Shown here piece by piece: positions 45,943 to 56,513 of a stretch of DNA of 64,000 nucleotides. Each line of letters opens with the position of its first letter. The first letter of the stretch is position 1. Where the stretch lies: assembly GCF_001787335.1 (NCBI RefSeq), contig NZ_CP014674.1, positions 1,382,501-1,446,500 on the forward strand, in the 5' to 3' direction. Below the pieces are notes generated by a model. It searched no databases, was not told where the DNA came from, and worked only from the letters and a program-made list of their open reading frames with translations. The stretch comes from Kozakia baliensis (GTDB lineage Bacteria > Pseudomonadota > Alphaproteobacteria > Acetobacterales > Acetobacteraceae). The translations under genes and the position numbers were made by a program.

Positions 45943-47571
45943 CTATTGCGAGACCGTTTTCGTTTTTCCAGCCGGGATGATCAGGAGCGCCAGACTGTCA
46001 GGCGGAAGGGTAACGGCGCAGTCTGAATTCCCCACGCACTCCGACGCGGGCTGGGCGGCTGGCAGTCTGCCTGCTTTCATCAACTCCATAACTTGATCAG
46101 GGGTCGGCGTATTCGGTTTGCCCATTGCAGCGAAACGTGCCGCAGGTGTGCCATGCTTATGATCGAGCACCGTCAGCGTGGCGTCTTTGACCGCTGGTAA
46201 TCCTTTGAGAGCAAGGTGCTCCTTCCGGGTTTCGGTCGAATTGCGGTTCCAGAGCGCAATCGCGATCGAACCGTCTTTGCGGCGTGTCGCAAGCACGTTC
46301 TGAGCGTCCGATTGCACGGCCAGCCTTTCGTTTCCCAAGCGATGCAACAAAGCAAAAGCGTTGAAAGACGGCTTGGGAATGCCATGCGTCGTCAGCAGCC
46401 CATACGCTCCGGGCAACTCGTTGTCCAAAACGCCCTGTTCTTCAAAATCATCGGAGAATGTCCAGTAGGACATGATGGGCGCCAACCCATCGCAGTCGCG
46501 GATCGTCTCCGCCAGCCAAGGGGCAACCCATGGGCGATCCGCGCTGCCGTTGTGAATATCCCAGTCTGCACCGAACTCGGTGATATAGAGAGGGAGGTCC
46601 GATCGACCAGAGTAATCGATGGTCTGCCGTGCCTTACGCGTCGCATCACAGACCGTATTGCCGGTGTTTTGAGGCGATTTCGGTAGTTTGAGCAAATCAG
46701 GAGGATCGTTGGCATAAATATGCGTCGATACAAAATCGATCGGTACGTGTTCGTGATTTACGTGACGGACGAAATCTCCCACCCAATGAATAGCGCCCGT
46801 CGCTGGGCCGCCGACGCGCAAGGCTGAGTCGACGGATTTGATCGTGCGTGCCGTATTATCATAAAGGTCGAAATAGCTCGCCATTCTTGGCTGACCTTTC
46901 CAGGTCGCCTGGTCAGGTTCGTTCCAAACCTCGAACGGCCATTGCCGAACCTCGTCGCGTCCGTAACGCTGCTCTAAATGGGCGACGAATGCATGGATCA
47001 GTGCATTCCAGTCCGACATGCGTGCCGGTGGCGTCACATTGGCATGGTACCACAACGTTGCCCCGCTGTAGTCGGTGATGGGTTTGAGAGGATCATCCGC
47101 CTTCAGCCGAACCAAAGGCTCGAGACCGCCATTACGACGCAGAACGTCACTTCCGATTGCGCTGGGCATAAAGGAAAGTTCGATCAGGGGCCGAATATGA
47201 CGCTTGAGAAGCGCATCATACACGGCATCGATCTTGCGAAAGTTATACCGCATACCACCGGAACCGTCCGGCACCAGAATTCCCATCGTATCGTCGAAAA
47301 TACCGTGAAATCTGACATAGCGGAATTCCGTTTCTTTTTTCGTCCGCTCTGCGTTCTCAAGGTAGCTTGCCGTCAGGACCATGTCCGCACGGTCCGAACC
47401 GAAAGCTTTTTCCCAACTATGATCGAACGGCGTTTTCCTGCCTGAAATATCGATGATCGTCTGGGTCGCATCGTCTTTCGCGACAGCACTTTCTGGAAGA
47501 AAAATCCCGATTGCGGCCATAACGATCGTCATCGAGAAAAACACTGGAACTCGAGGGCGACATCTTCTCAT
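45943..47571 (-). CDS. Secreted glycoside hydrolase family 39-like protein
   Basis: 542 residues with an N-terminal signal or anchor (PVFFSMTIVMAAIGIFLPESAVA). The TIM-barrel has the GH39 layout: YVRFHGIFDDTMGIL near the start, the acid/base in WPFEVWNEPDQATWKG, and the probable nucleophile in PLYITEFGADWD. GH39 contains beta-xylosidases, alpha-L-iduronidases and exopolysaccharide hydrolases, so it may act on a plant or self-made polysaccharide in the periplasm. I place the start at ATG 47571, with GGGAGT upstream; a longer frame begins at 47694 and would overlap the upstream gene. ATG 47610 is also possible. Confidence 0.8.
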   Translation of the reverse strand: MRRCRPRVPVFFSMTIVMAAIGIFLPESAVAKDDATQTIIDISGRKTPFDHSWEKAFGSDRADMVLTASYLENAERTKKETEFRYVRFHGIFDDTMGILVPDGSGGMRYNFRKIDAVYDALLKRHIRPLIELSFMPSAIGSDVLRRNGGLEPLVRLKADDPLKPITDYSGATLWYHANVTPPARMSDWNALIHAFVAHLEQRYGRDEVRQWPFEVWNEPDQATWKGQPRMASYFDLYDNTARTIKSVDSALRVGGPATGAIHWVGDFVRHVNHEHVPIDFVSTHIYANDPPDLLKLPKSPQNTGNTVCDATRKARQTIDYSGRSDLPLYITEFGADWDIHNGSADRPWVAPWLAETIRDCDGLAPIMSYWTFSDDFEEQGVLDNELPGAYGLLTTHGIPKPSFNAFALLHRLGNERLAVQSDAQNVLATRRKDGSIAIALWNRNSTETRKEHLALKGLPAVKDATLTVLDHKHGTPAARFAAMGKPNTPTPDQVMELMKAGRLPAAQPASECVGNSDCAVTLPPDSLALLIIPAGKTKTVSQ

Positions 47572-47629
47572 TAGACTTTTGCTACTCCCGGTTAGCGGAC
47601 GCGAGAGCATTGCAATCGAAGAACGTTTG

Positions 47630-48277
47630 TCAAATGTTGGTTTGTTGCTGACCAGCTTTTTCATCGTCCGACGCATCGGCAAGGCGCATGGCAAGGCGCT
47701 CCGCCGCTATGCGGAAAGCCGTCTCGAAATTCTCATGGACGGCCACGCGACCGCCTGAAAATTCGATGAATCCTTCGACCATGCCGTTTTGCAGTAAGCC
47801 TTCCGAATGCGCCAACATACCATCGGGATCTTCTTGGCTACCGGAGGCTAATTCCTGCGCACCCGAACGCTGGGTAAGCGGCTGCCGCCACGCTTTCAGC
47901 CAATAGTCCTCAACTTTTTCAGGGTAGTTACGCCCATCGACCGTATAGCCTTCCATCTTTTTCCGAAGGCCGTGCATATATCCGATCTCGACCGCCGTGC
48001 CGGGGTCCATATCCGCCGAGCGACGAAACGGATCGATACAGAAAAGGCCGGCATCGCAACGATCCATTAAGTCGCGGTCCGCGCGCACGATGGTCATGAT
48101 CGTCTCACGCCCCGGCGGCAAGCCACGCACTGCGTCCTGGCCATCGAACGGCGCAACGCCATCCAGCCCGTATTCTGTGCAAATCGCCTTTAGGCGGGAG
48201 AAGATTTTCAGCGCGTTCGGACGGAAAACCAAATCTCCCGCAAGGTAGATTCGTTTCGGAAAATCGATTGAATTCAT
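47630..48277 (-). CDS. Nucleoside 2-deoxyribosyltransferase-like protein
   Basis: 215 residues of the Nuc_deoxyrib_tr family. The N-terminal IYLAGDLVFRPNAL matches the base-binding loop, and CDAGLFCIDPFRRSADMDPG followed by TAVEIGYMHGLRKKM holds the conserved Asp and the putative catalytic Glu (in AVEIGY). The C-terminal NGMVEGFIEFSGG is also family-like. Such enzymes exchange or hydrolyse the base of deoxynucleosides in salvage or in nucleotide clean-up. The adjacent ATG at 48280 is an alternative start; AGGA fits either. It lies 58 bases upstream of the GH39 start, without an obvious functional link. Confidence 0.82.
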   Translation of the reverse strand: MNSIDFPKRIYLAGDLVFRPNALKIFSRLKAICTEYGLDGVAPFDGQDAVRGLPPGRETIMTIVRADRDLMDRCDAGLFCIDPFRRSADMDPGTAVEIGYMHGLRKKMEGYTVDGRNYPEKVEDYWLKAWRQPLTQRSGAQELASGSQEDPDGMLAHSEGLLQNGMVEGFIEFSGGRVAVHENFETAFRIAAERLAMRLADASDDEKAGQQQTNI

Positions 48278-48334
48278 CATTTCATCCTATCACGGCTCAT
48301 TATCCTGTTTCCATCCAGGGGCGGGATGGTCTAA

Positions 48335-49939
<1,605 letters not shown>

Positions 49940-49962
49940 GAAAAAAGGGTAGGTGGCGGGTC

Positions 49963-51255
49963 ATGACACCCGCCGCCAGAATTTCCGCCGCTATCGATCT
50001 GCTTTGCGCCATCGAGGCTGCCCCCCGCCGTCCCGCCGACGCGACCGCCAACTCCTTCTTTCGCGAACGCCGTTATATCGGCGGAGGCGATCGCCGCGTG
50101 GTTTCCGCGCGGATATGGGATGTTTTGCGCGGCTGGCGGCGTCTGCATTGGCATTTGCGCGACATTACCGGCGGCCCATCGCCACGCACGCTCTGCGCTG
50201 CACCGTTATTGCTTGCGGGCGAGAACATGGACACGATCCGCAGCCTGTTCAGCGGGGAGCGTTTTGCACAAAGCCCCCTGACTTCGCGCGAAGATGTCGC
50301 GCTCAAGACGCTGGAAGGCAAAAGCCTCTCCGATTCCGCCATGCCACGCGCCGTGAGATTGGAGTTCCCCGATTGGCTGGAGCCGCATCTGGAAGCGACG
50401 TTCGGTGCGGATTTGGAAACGGAGATGCTGGCGCTTAATGGCGCTGCGCCGCTCGATCTGCGCGTCAATCTGCTCAAAACCGACCGAGAAAAGGCACAGG
50501 ATTCTCTCCGCAAGGAAGGGCTGAACGCTGTGCTTTCCGATCTTTCGCCCTGGGGTTTGCGCCTCGATGGTCGTCAACCCGTTACGGCCTCGCAAAGCTT
50601 TCGCGATGGGTTAGTCGAAATTCAAGACGAAGGCAGCCAGTTGGTGGTTGCAGCAGTGGACGCCCAACCTGGGCAGCGCGTGGTCGATTTCTGTGCCGGG
50701 GCAGGTGGCAAGACGCTCGCCTTGGCGATGACCATGCGCAATAAAGGGCAGATCGTCGCTTGTGATGTTTCAGCCCAACGGCTTGAAGGAGCCGTGAAAC
50801 GTCTGCGCCGCGCAGGCGCGCATAATGTCGAACGACATTTGCTCGTCAGTGGCGATAAATGGGTGAAGCGGCGGGCGGAAAGCTTTGATCGCGTGTTGGT
50901 CGATGCGCCGTGCTCCGGCACGGGCACATGGCGACGTAATCCAGATGCCCGTATCAGATTGACCGAGCAGGATTTGGCCGAATTGCGGGTCAAGCAGGCA
51001 GATATTCTCGATCGCGCGGCGAGTTTGGTAAAGCCGGGCGGCCGCTTGGTTTACGCTACCTGCTCTATTCTTGCGGAAGAAAACGCTCAGCAAATAGAAG
51101 CATTTCAAAAACGTAACTCCGCGTTTAAATCTGTGCCTGCCGGAGGAGATATTCTGCCGGAGCGCCTCCGTACACGCGATCATTTCTCCCTAACGCCGCA
51201 TCGGGATGGAACGGATGGGTTCTTTGCTGCGATTATGGAGCGCGTCGCTTCCTAA
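49963..51255 (+). CDS. RsmB/NOP-type RNA cytosine-C5 methyltransferase
   Basis: A 430-residue SAM-dependent methyltransferase acting on ribosomal RNA or tRNA. The N-terminal helical region (1-130) resembles a short NusB-like domain. The catalytic domain shows SAM motif I VVDFCAGAGGKTLALA, the motif IV Cys in VDAPCSGTGTWRRNPDARI and the catalytic Cys in LVYATCSILAEEN, the two-cysteine mechanism of this family. Starts 23 bases after guaB and may be co-transcribed. Which RNA position is modified cannot be told from sequence. Confidence 0.9.
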   Translation: MTPAARISAAIDLLCAIEAAPRRPADATANSFFRERRYIGGGDRRVVSARIWDVLRGWRRLHWHLRDITGGPSPRTLCAAPLLLAGENMDTIRSLFSGERFAQSPLTSREDVALKTLEGKSLSDSAMPRAVRLEFPDWLEPHLEATFGADLETEMLALNGAAPLDLRVNLLKTDREKAQDSLRKEGLNAVLSDLSPWGLRLDGRQPVTASQSFRDGLVEIQDEGSQLVVAAVDAQPGQRVVDFCAGAGGKTLALAMTMRNKGQIVACDVSAQRLEGAVKRLRRAGAHNVERHLLVSGDKWVKRRAESFDRVLVDAPCSGTGTWRRNPDARIRLTEQDLAELRVKQADILDRAASLVKPGGRLVYATCSILAEENAQQIEAFQKRNSAFKSVPAGGDILPERLRTRDHFSLTPHRDGTDGFFAAIMERVAS

Positions 51256-51309
51256 CAATTAAAAATTTCGCTTTTTCAGTTTCCGTATTTCAAGGATTTT
51301 CGCCCTTTC

Positions 51310-53157
51310 ATGGCCACTGCAATGCTGATCGGTATTCTCTCGACCTTTGGCGCAGGCATCGCGGCGCAATGGGTTGCCTGGCGGTTTCGACTTCCTGCCA
51401 TCGTGTTGCTGTTCACGTTAGGGCTTATCCTCGGTCCGGGCCTGAATGTGCTGCATCCTTCCACGTCGCTCGGCTGGATTTTCCGTCCGGTCGTATCGCT
51501 CTTGGTGGCGATCATCGTGTTCGAAGGCGGGCTGCTGCTCGATTTTCGCCAGCTTCGCGAAGCCGGCGAGGGCGTCACACGCCTGACGATGGTGACACTG
51601 CCGATCTGTTGGGTTTTGGGCTGGCTCGCCGCCCGCTATGTCGGCCATATGGAGTGGGGCGTGGCGGCGCTGTTCGGCGCCATCATCACCGTTACCGGCC
51701 CCACGGTCGTATTGCCGCTTTTGCGTCATAACAAGCTCCAACCACGGGTCGCCGCCTATCTGCGTTGGGAGGCGATCATTAACGATCCGATCGGCGCCAT
51801 CCTTGCCGCTGTGGTGCTGCAAGTGGTTGGGATGCACGTGCCGATCAACACCGGCATCTTTCTCTCGACCACATTGCCCGATCTTCTTGCCTCCACCGCT
51901 GAATCGCTCGCGGCTGGCATCATTCCGGCTTATCTGGTGCGCTATCTTTTCACGCGCGATCTGATGCCGGAATCGCTCAAAACCCCGCTTCTGCTGAGCA
52001 TGGCGCTGAGTATTTTCAGCCTCTGCAACGTCAGCATGGAAGGCGCGGGGCTAATTGGCGCCACGGTCTTCGGCATGGCGGTGACGAACCTTCACATTCC
52101 CGGTCTTTCGGAACTGCGGCGCATCAAGGAATCGCTCGTCGTTCTGATGGTTTCGACCTTGTTCATCTTGCTGACCGCCGATCTGAATCGGCAGGTGCTC
52201 GAACATCTTTCCTTCCCGATTTTCTTTCTAACCCTTGTCGTGATGTTCGTCGTACGCCCGCTTGGCGTGTTTATTTCCACGCTGGGAACAAGCCTTACTT
52301 GGCAAGAGCGCGTCTTCGTCGGATGGATCGCGCCGAGAGGCATCATCGCCGCCGCCGTCGCGGGCGCGGCTGGATATCGTCTGGCCGATGCGGGCTACCG
52401 CAGCGCCGATCTCATTATGCCCGCGGTTTTCGCGGTGATTGCCGCGACGATGATCGTACATGGGTTTTCCCTTCGCCCTCTCGCGCGCCGCTTGCATTTG
52501 ACGCTTTCCAACGAGCCGACGCTGGCCATCGTTGGCTCATGCCCTTGGTCGATCGCATTAGGGGAATGCCTGCATAGGGAAGGCGTTCCGCTCTTGCTTA
52601 TCGACAACCGCTCCAGTGCGCTCATGCCTGCCGCCCGTCGATCTCTGCCGATATTGCGGGCGGAACTGCTCTCTCAATACGGCCAGGAAGCGCTGGAAGA
52701 ACGCCCCGCCGATTATCTCATCGCGACGACGGCGGACGGTATCTATAACGGCATGGTTTGTGCGCATATGGCTCCGCACATGGGACGGCAACGCGTTTTC
52801 CAGATCAGCCCTGGCGTGGCGCGGCTGGATTTCTACCATGGCCTTTCGCGCGATGCGCGGGGCAAGGTGTTGGGAGAGCCCGCCTGGAATTACACGCTGT
52901 TCGACACGTTATTCGATAAGGGGTGGCGTTTCGTCGCCAGCATTGCCGATGAAAACGCGGCGCAGCATTTCGGAAGCGTTCCCAATCGTTTGGATCTTCT
53001 TTCGATCAAACGGGGAGTCTCTATCTCCATCCGCTCAGCGGAAGACGAATCGCCCAGCATGCCCTCTCCAGGCGACTTGCTGGTCTCCATGCTGCCGCCG
53101 CCGGAAGCTGCCCATCAACCTGAAGGACTCACCCAATTGGAAGGCAGTGCTGCCTAA
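51310..53157 (+). CDS. Cation:proton antiporter, CPA1 (NhaP-type) with TrkA-N domain
   Basis: A 615-residue inner-membrane antiporter exchanging Na+ or K+ for H+. About 12-13 hydrophobic segments occupy residues 1-395, with VAIIVFEGGLLLDFRQL, TVTGPTVVLPLLRHN and WEAIINDPIGAILA (the ND pair of the ion site). Residues 400-590 form a cytosolic Rossmann-type RCK/TrkA-N domain (LAIVGSCPWSIALGE), which would sense NAD(H), nucleotides or ions. pH and cation homeostasis suits an acid-producing host. The 3' end overlaps the convergent YkuD-domain gene by four bases. Confidence 0.92.
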   Translation: MATAMLIGILSTFGAGIAAQWVAWRFRLPAIVLLFTLGLILGPGLNVLHPSTSLGWIFRPVVSLLVAIIVFEGGLLLDFRQLREAGEGVTRLTMVTLPICWVLGWLAARYVGHMEWGVAALFGAIITVTGPTVVLPLLRHNKLQPRVAAYLRWEAIINDPIGAILAAVVLQVVGMHVPINTGIFLSTTLPDLLASTAESLAAGIIPAYLVRYLFTRDLMPESLKTPLLLSMALSIFSLCNVSMEGAGLIGATVFGMAVTNLHIPGLSELRRIKESLVVLMVSTLFILLTADLNRQVLEHLSFPIFFLTLVVMFVVRPLGVFISTLGTSLTWQERVFVGWIAPRGIIAAAVAGAAGYRLADAGYRSADLIMPAVFAVIAATMIVHGFSLRPLARRLHLTLSNEPTLAIVGSCPWSIALGECLHREGVPLLLIDNRSSALMPAARRSLPILRAELLSQYGQEALEERPADYLIATTADGIYNGMVCAHMAPHMGRQRVFQISPGVARLDFYHGLSRDARGKVLGEPAWNYTLFDTLFDKGWRFVASIADENAAQHFGSVPNRLDLLSIKRGVSISIRSAEDESPSMPSPGDLLVSMLPPPEAAHQPEGLTQLEGSAA

Positions 53158-53660
53158 GCGCCTTGAATGTCGATTGCGGTTAGCTCTTCCGCCAAAAGGT
53201 GACGCAATTGCGGCTCGGGGAGAGCGATGCAGCCCTCCGTTACACCGCTTTGAGTGGGCAGATGTAGGAAGATGGCCGAGCCTCGGCCGCGTTCGGGAGG
53301 AGAGTCGTTCCACCCCAAAACGGCGATCAGATCGTAACTATGATCGTCGCGCCAAAGCGATTCGTGTCGCCCCGGATAGGGAAGCGTAACCGCCTTATTG
53401 TAATCGGCGTAAGTCGGGTCGTCGCACCATCCGTCATTGGGCGCGATGGGCGCACAAGATAGGGCAGTGCGCGGCTTGAGCACCCGATCCGCACGATAGA
53501 GAACATGGCGCAATGGAAGCAGCCCGGCAGGAGTCGCGTGATCCCCTTCCTGCTTGTCGGCACGAATGCCGCCTGCGCCGATAGAGACGACAAATTGTTC
53601 ACGTTGGAACGAAAGTAACCCATTACCGTCGCCACGCGCTTGTAAAATAGCGGTTTTCAT
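53154..53660 (-). CDS. YkuD-domain (L,D-transpeptidase-like) protein without signal peptide
   Basis: 168 residues forming little more than a YkuD catalytic domain of the COG3786 type. The His/Cys motif appears as RGSAIFLHLPTQSGVTEGCIAL; here the usual Ser/Thr-x-Gly-Cys is Thr-Glu-Gly-Cys, with the catalytic Cys preserved. DHATPAGLLPL and YDLIAVLGWN are other family blocks. With the start at ATG 53660 no secretion signal is present, so the protein may act on cytosolic muropeptides as an L,D-carboxypeptidase, or be exported in another way. The ATG at 53678 adds six residues and no signal. Confidence 0.8.
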   Translation of the reverse strand: MKTAILQARGDGNGLLSFQREQFVVSIGAGGIRADKQEGDHATPAGLLPLRHVLYRADRVLKPRTALSCAPIAPNDGWCDDPTYADYNKAVTLPYPGRHESLWRDDHSYDLIAVLGWNDSPPERGRGSAIFLHLPTQSGVTEGCIALPEPQLRHLLAEELTAIDIQGA

Positions 53661-53866
53661 CGCTTTTCCGTCCCACATTATCGCAATTTGATGAAGTTTG
53701 ATTTTAACTTAAGAGGATGGCCATTGTCGGCCGATGGGTGCATTGGATTGGCTTAGCGCTTGCATGGGTGTAAGCCGCTCGATGAAAGCGGTGCCGGTCT
53801 TTAAGGGGTCATGATCCGCAAAGGGGGGCTTCATGTTCGCCCCGTTATGGTGAGAGAAGGTTTTCT

Positions 53867-54589
53867 ATGCCTGGTCCACGTCCTATTTTGATCGTCGATG
53901 ACGACGATACGCTCCGCCAGCTTTTGGTTGAGCAACTCCAGCTCGAGGGTGAGTTCGAGCCGATCCAGGCCGTATCGGTCGCAGACGCAAAAGAGAAACT
54001 TGACGCCGCGGGAACGCGTGTCGATGCAATTCTGCTCGACGTGACCCTGCCGGATGGCGATGGCCGTGATTTCTGTGCGGAATTACGTCGCCAAGGTGTC
54101 AGAATGCCCATCATCATCCTGACCGGGTCCGACAATGAAGCGGATGTGGTTCGGGGTCTTGATGCTGGAGCGAACGACTATGTCGCCAAGCCGTTCCGAA
54201 TTGCGGAATTGCTTGCCCGGTTGCGCGCGCAGCTTCGTATTTTCGAAAATAGCGAAGATGCCGTTTTCTCCATCGGGCCTTATCTTTTCCGTCCGTCTTC
54301 CAAGCTTCTTCAGGAGCCTGCGCGCAACCGCCGCATTCGCCTGACGGAGAAAGAAGCAGCGATCCTGAAATATCTCTACCGTGCCGGACATCGCCCGATC
54401 GCACGTCAGGTCCTGCTGAACGAAGTGTGGGGCTATAACGCGGCCGTCACGACGCACACGCTGGAAACGCATATCTATCGTTTGCGTCAAAAGATCGAGC
54501 CAGACCCCACCAACGCCAGCTTGTTGCTGACCGAAGGCGGCGGCTACCGCCTTAACCCGGAAGGCGGCACATCCTCGAGCGTGGTATAA
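53867..54589 (+). CDS. OmpR/PhoB-family response regulator (orphan)
   Basis: A 240-residue two-domain DNA-binding regulator. The receiver domain (1-125) has the acidic pocket ILIVDDDDTLRQL, the phosphorylated Asp in AILLDVTLPDGDG, and the switch residues in IILTGSDN and YVAKPF. The C-terminal winged helix contains LTEKEAAILKYLYRAG and VTTHTLETHIYRLRQKIEP. No histidine kinase is adjacent, so its partner lies elsewhere. AGAAGG is six bases before the ATG. The 188-base upstream region is free of genes and shows no obvious operator. Confidence 0.93.
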   Translation: MPGPRPILIVDDDDTLRQLLVEQLQLEGEFEPIQAVSVADAKEKLDAAGTRVDAILLDVTLPDGDGRDFCAELRRQGVRMPIIILTGSDNEADVVRGLDAGANDYVAKPFRIAELLARLRAQLRIFENSEDAVFSIGPYLFRPSSKLLQEPARNRRIRLTEKEAAILKYLYRAGHRPIARQVLLNEVWGYNAAVTTHTLETHIYRLRQKIEPDPTNASLLLTEGGGYRLNPEGGTSSSVV

Positions 54590-54617
54590 CCACGTTTTTC
54601 GTTCCGGCTGCCTTTTC

Positions 54618-55424
54618 CTAGGCTGTCGGAACGATATCGATATCGGCAATGACCGGGACGTGATCGGAGGGTGACTCCCATCCACGCACGTCTTGCAGCA
54701 CTTCAATATCTTTTAGGCGGTCCATAAGATCGGGCGTCAGCCAAACATGATCTAGACGACGGCCCCGATTGGAGGCGCGCCAATCCCGGTTGCGGTATGA
54801 CCACCACGTGTAAAGCTTCTCGGAAGGCGGCACGATATGGCGCATCGCATCGACAAAGCCTGTGCCGATCCAATCCGCCATACGTGACGTTTCAGGCGGT
54901 GTATGGCTGATGACGTTCAAAAGCTGCTTGTGGCTCCAAACATCCTGTTCAAGCGGGGCAATGTTTAAATCCCCGACCAAAACGCTCCGTCGCGGTGGCG
55001 TATCGGTGAACCAGCGCGTGACCTCGTCCACGAAATCGAGCTTATGGGCAAATTTGTCATTCAAGGCGACATCGGGAACATCCCCGCCTGCGGGAACGTA
55101 GAAATTATGCAAAAGCAGCGGTCCGGTCGGCGTTTCGAACGCCGCGCCGATATGGCGACAATCGTTGCGCTGGCACCAGACTGGTAATTCCGTCATCGGC
55201 GTAAAGGGAAGGCGGGAGAGGATCGCCACGCCATTATAGCTTTTCATCCCGGCAAAATGCACATGCTCGAAACCCAGCGCCTGAAGGGCTTGCAGTGGGA
55301 AGAGCGGATCGGAAACTTTCGTTTCCTGAAGGCAAATGACGTCCGGCCGATGTTGTGCGTCCAGGCGTTGAAGCAGCGGCAAGCGTAGCCGGAGCGAATT
55401 GATGTTCCATGTCATAAGGCGCAT
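54618..55424 (-). CDS. xth: Exodeoxyribonuclease III (AP endonuclease)
   Basis: Base-excision repair nuclease cleaving abasic sites and removing 3' blocks. 268 residues, the usual XthA length, from ATG 55424: RLMTWNINSLRLRL (metal-binding Asn), VICLQETKVSDPLFP (Glu), SVLVGDLNIAPLEQDVW (Asp-Asn pair), WWSYRNRDWRASNRGRRLDH and SDHVPVIADI (catalytic Asp-His). The longest frame would add 32 residues and run into the divergent dipeptidase gene. The two divergent genes share a spacer of about 78 bases. Confidence 0.94.
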   Translation of the reverse strand: MRLMTWNINSLRLRLPLLQRLDAQHRPDVICLQETKVSDPLFPLQALQALGFEHVHFAGMKSYNGVAILSRLPFTPMTELPVWCQRNDCRHIGAAFETPTGPLLLHNFYVPAGGDVPDVALNDKFAHKLDFVDEVTRWFTDTPPRRSVLVGDLNIAPLEQDVWSHKQLLNVISHTPPETSRMADWIGTGFVDAMRHIVPPSEKLYTWWSYRNRDWRASNRGRRLDHVWLTPDLMDRLKDIEVLQDVRGWESPSDHVPVIADIDIVPTA

Positions 55425-55502
55425 GCACATTGGATCGTCGAGATCGACGTGGAACGCAAGATGCACTCTTGCCGAAAGCGCATAAAAGGCCAATCTACAG
55501 TC

Positions 55503-56513
55503 ATGATGACTGACTTGCACGACACGCTTCTAACCCTCGATACGCATATAGATATTCCCTGGCCGGACCGCGGAGATTTCGGCGAAGATACCGCCATGCG
55601 TCAGGTTGATTTGCCTAAGATGAAAAAAGGTGGCCTCAAAGCCGTCTGTTTAGCAGCGTATATTCCCCAAGGCCGTCGCAACGCACTCGGGCGCGATCAG
55701 GCTTGGCATCGCGTTCAAGAGATGCTCTCTGTCATCACCTTTCTTCCACAAAATGCCGGGGCTGACGAAGCACGTATTTGCCGAACGGCAGCCGAACTTC
55801 GAACAGCCGTGGCGGCGGAGCAGTGGGCGATACTACCGGCTATCGAGAACGGTTATGCGATCGGCGATGACGTCGAGCGTATCAGAACGCTTTACGATAT
55901 GGGTGCGCGTTATATGACGCTTACCCATAACGGGCATAACGATCTGGCCGACGCCGCAATTCCGCGCACCGATCTGGACGATCCGGCCTCGCTGCACGGA
56001 GGGTTGTCGCCTTTAGGCCGCGATGCCATCCGGATCATGAACGAATGCGGCATGCTGGTCGATATTTCCCACGCCTCGCGCGATACCATGCTGCAAGCTG
56101 TGGAGCTTTCCCGCGCGCCGATCGTAGCCAGCCATTCTTGTGCTCGCGCCCTATGTGATCATCCGCGTAATCTGGACGACCATCAGCTTGTGCGCCTCGC
56201 CGAAAGCGGGGGCGTCGTGCAGGTAACGGCGATGTCCTCTTTCCTCAAACCTTCGCGGGAAGGGCGCGCCAATGTAGATGATCTGGCGACCCATGTTGCC
56301 TATATCGCAGAGCGGGTCGGCATCGATCACGTCGGCGTCTCATCGGATTTCGACGGTGGCGGTGGTATCGTTGATTGGGCGGATGCGGGACAGTCCGCCA
56401 ACGTGACGCGCGCTTTGTCCAATAAGGGATTTTCCTCCAAGGAGATCGCGCAAATCTGGGGCGGTAACTTCCTAAGAGTGCTCGAGAGAGCCGAGGAAAT
56501 CAGCGCCGCGTAA
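55503..56513 (+). CDS. Membrane dipeptidase-like protein (peptidase family M19)
   Basis: A 336-residue zinc-dependent dipeptidase. The metal ligands are visible: His-x-Asp in TLDTHIDIPWPDRG, Glu in ILPAIENGYAIGDD, His in DISHASRDTMLQ and the second His in VASHSCARAL; the C-terminal Asp lies in VGVSSDFDGGGG. No signal peptide or membrane helix is seen, so it is likely cytosolic, as in other bacteria, cutting dipeptides including those with D-residues. Start at ATG 55503 or 55506; the open frame runs 18 codons further upstream without similarity. Confidence 0.92.
   Translation: MMTDLHDTLLTLDTHIDIPWPDRGDFGEDTAMRQVDLPKMKKGGLKAVCLAAYIPQGRRNALGRDQAWHRVQEMLSVITFLPQNAGADEARICRTAAELRTAVAAEQWAILPAIENGYAIGDDVERIRTLYDMGARYMTLTHNGHNDLADAAIPRTDLDDPASLHGGLSPLGRDAIRIMNECGMLVDISHASRDTMLQAVELSRAPIVASHSCARALCDHPRNLDDHQLVRLAESGGVVQVTAMSSFLKPSREGRANVDDLATHVAYIAERVGIDHVGVSSDFDGGGGIVDWADAGQSANVTRALSNKGFSSKEIAQIWGGNFLRVLERAEEISAA

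Noticed and set aside
54600-54633. CGTTCCG/CGGAACG inverted repeat between the response regulator and xth
   Set aside because: Neither strand has a T-run after the stem and one arm lies inside the xth gene, so a terminator call is not supported.
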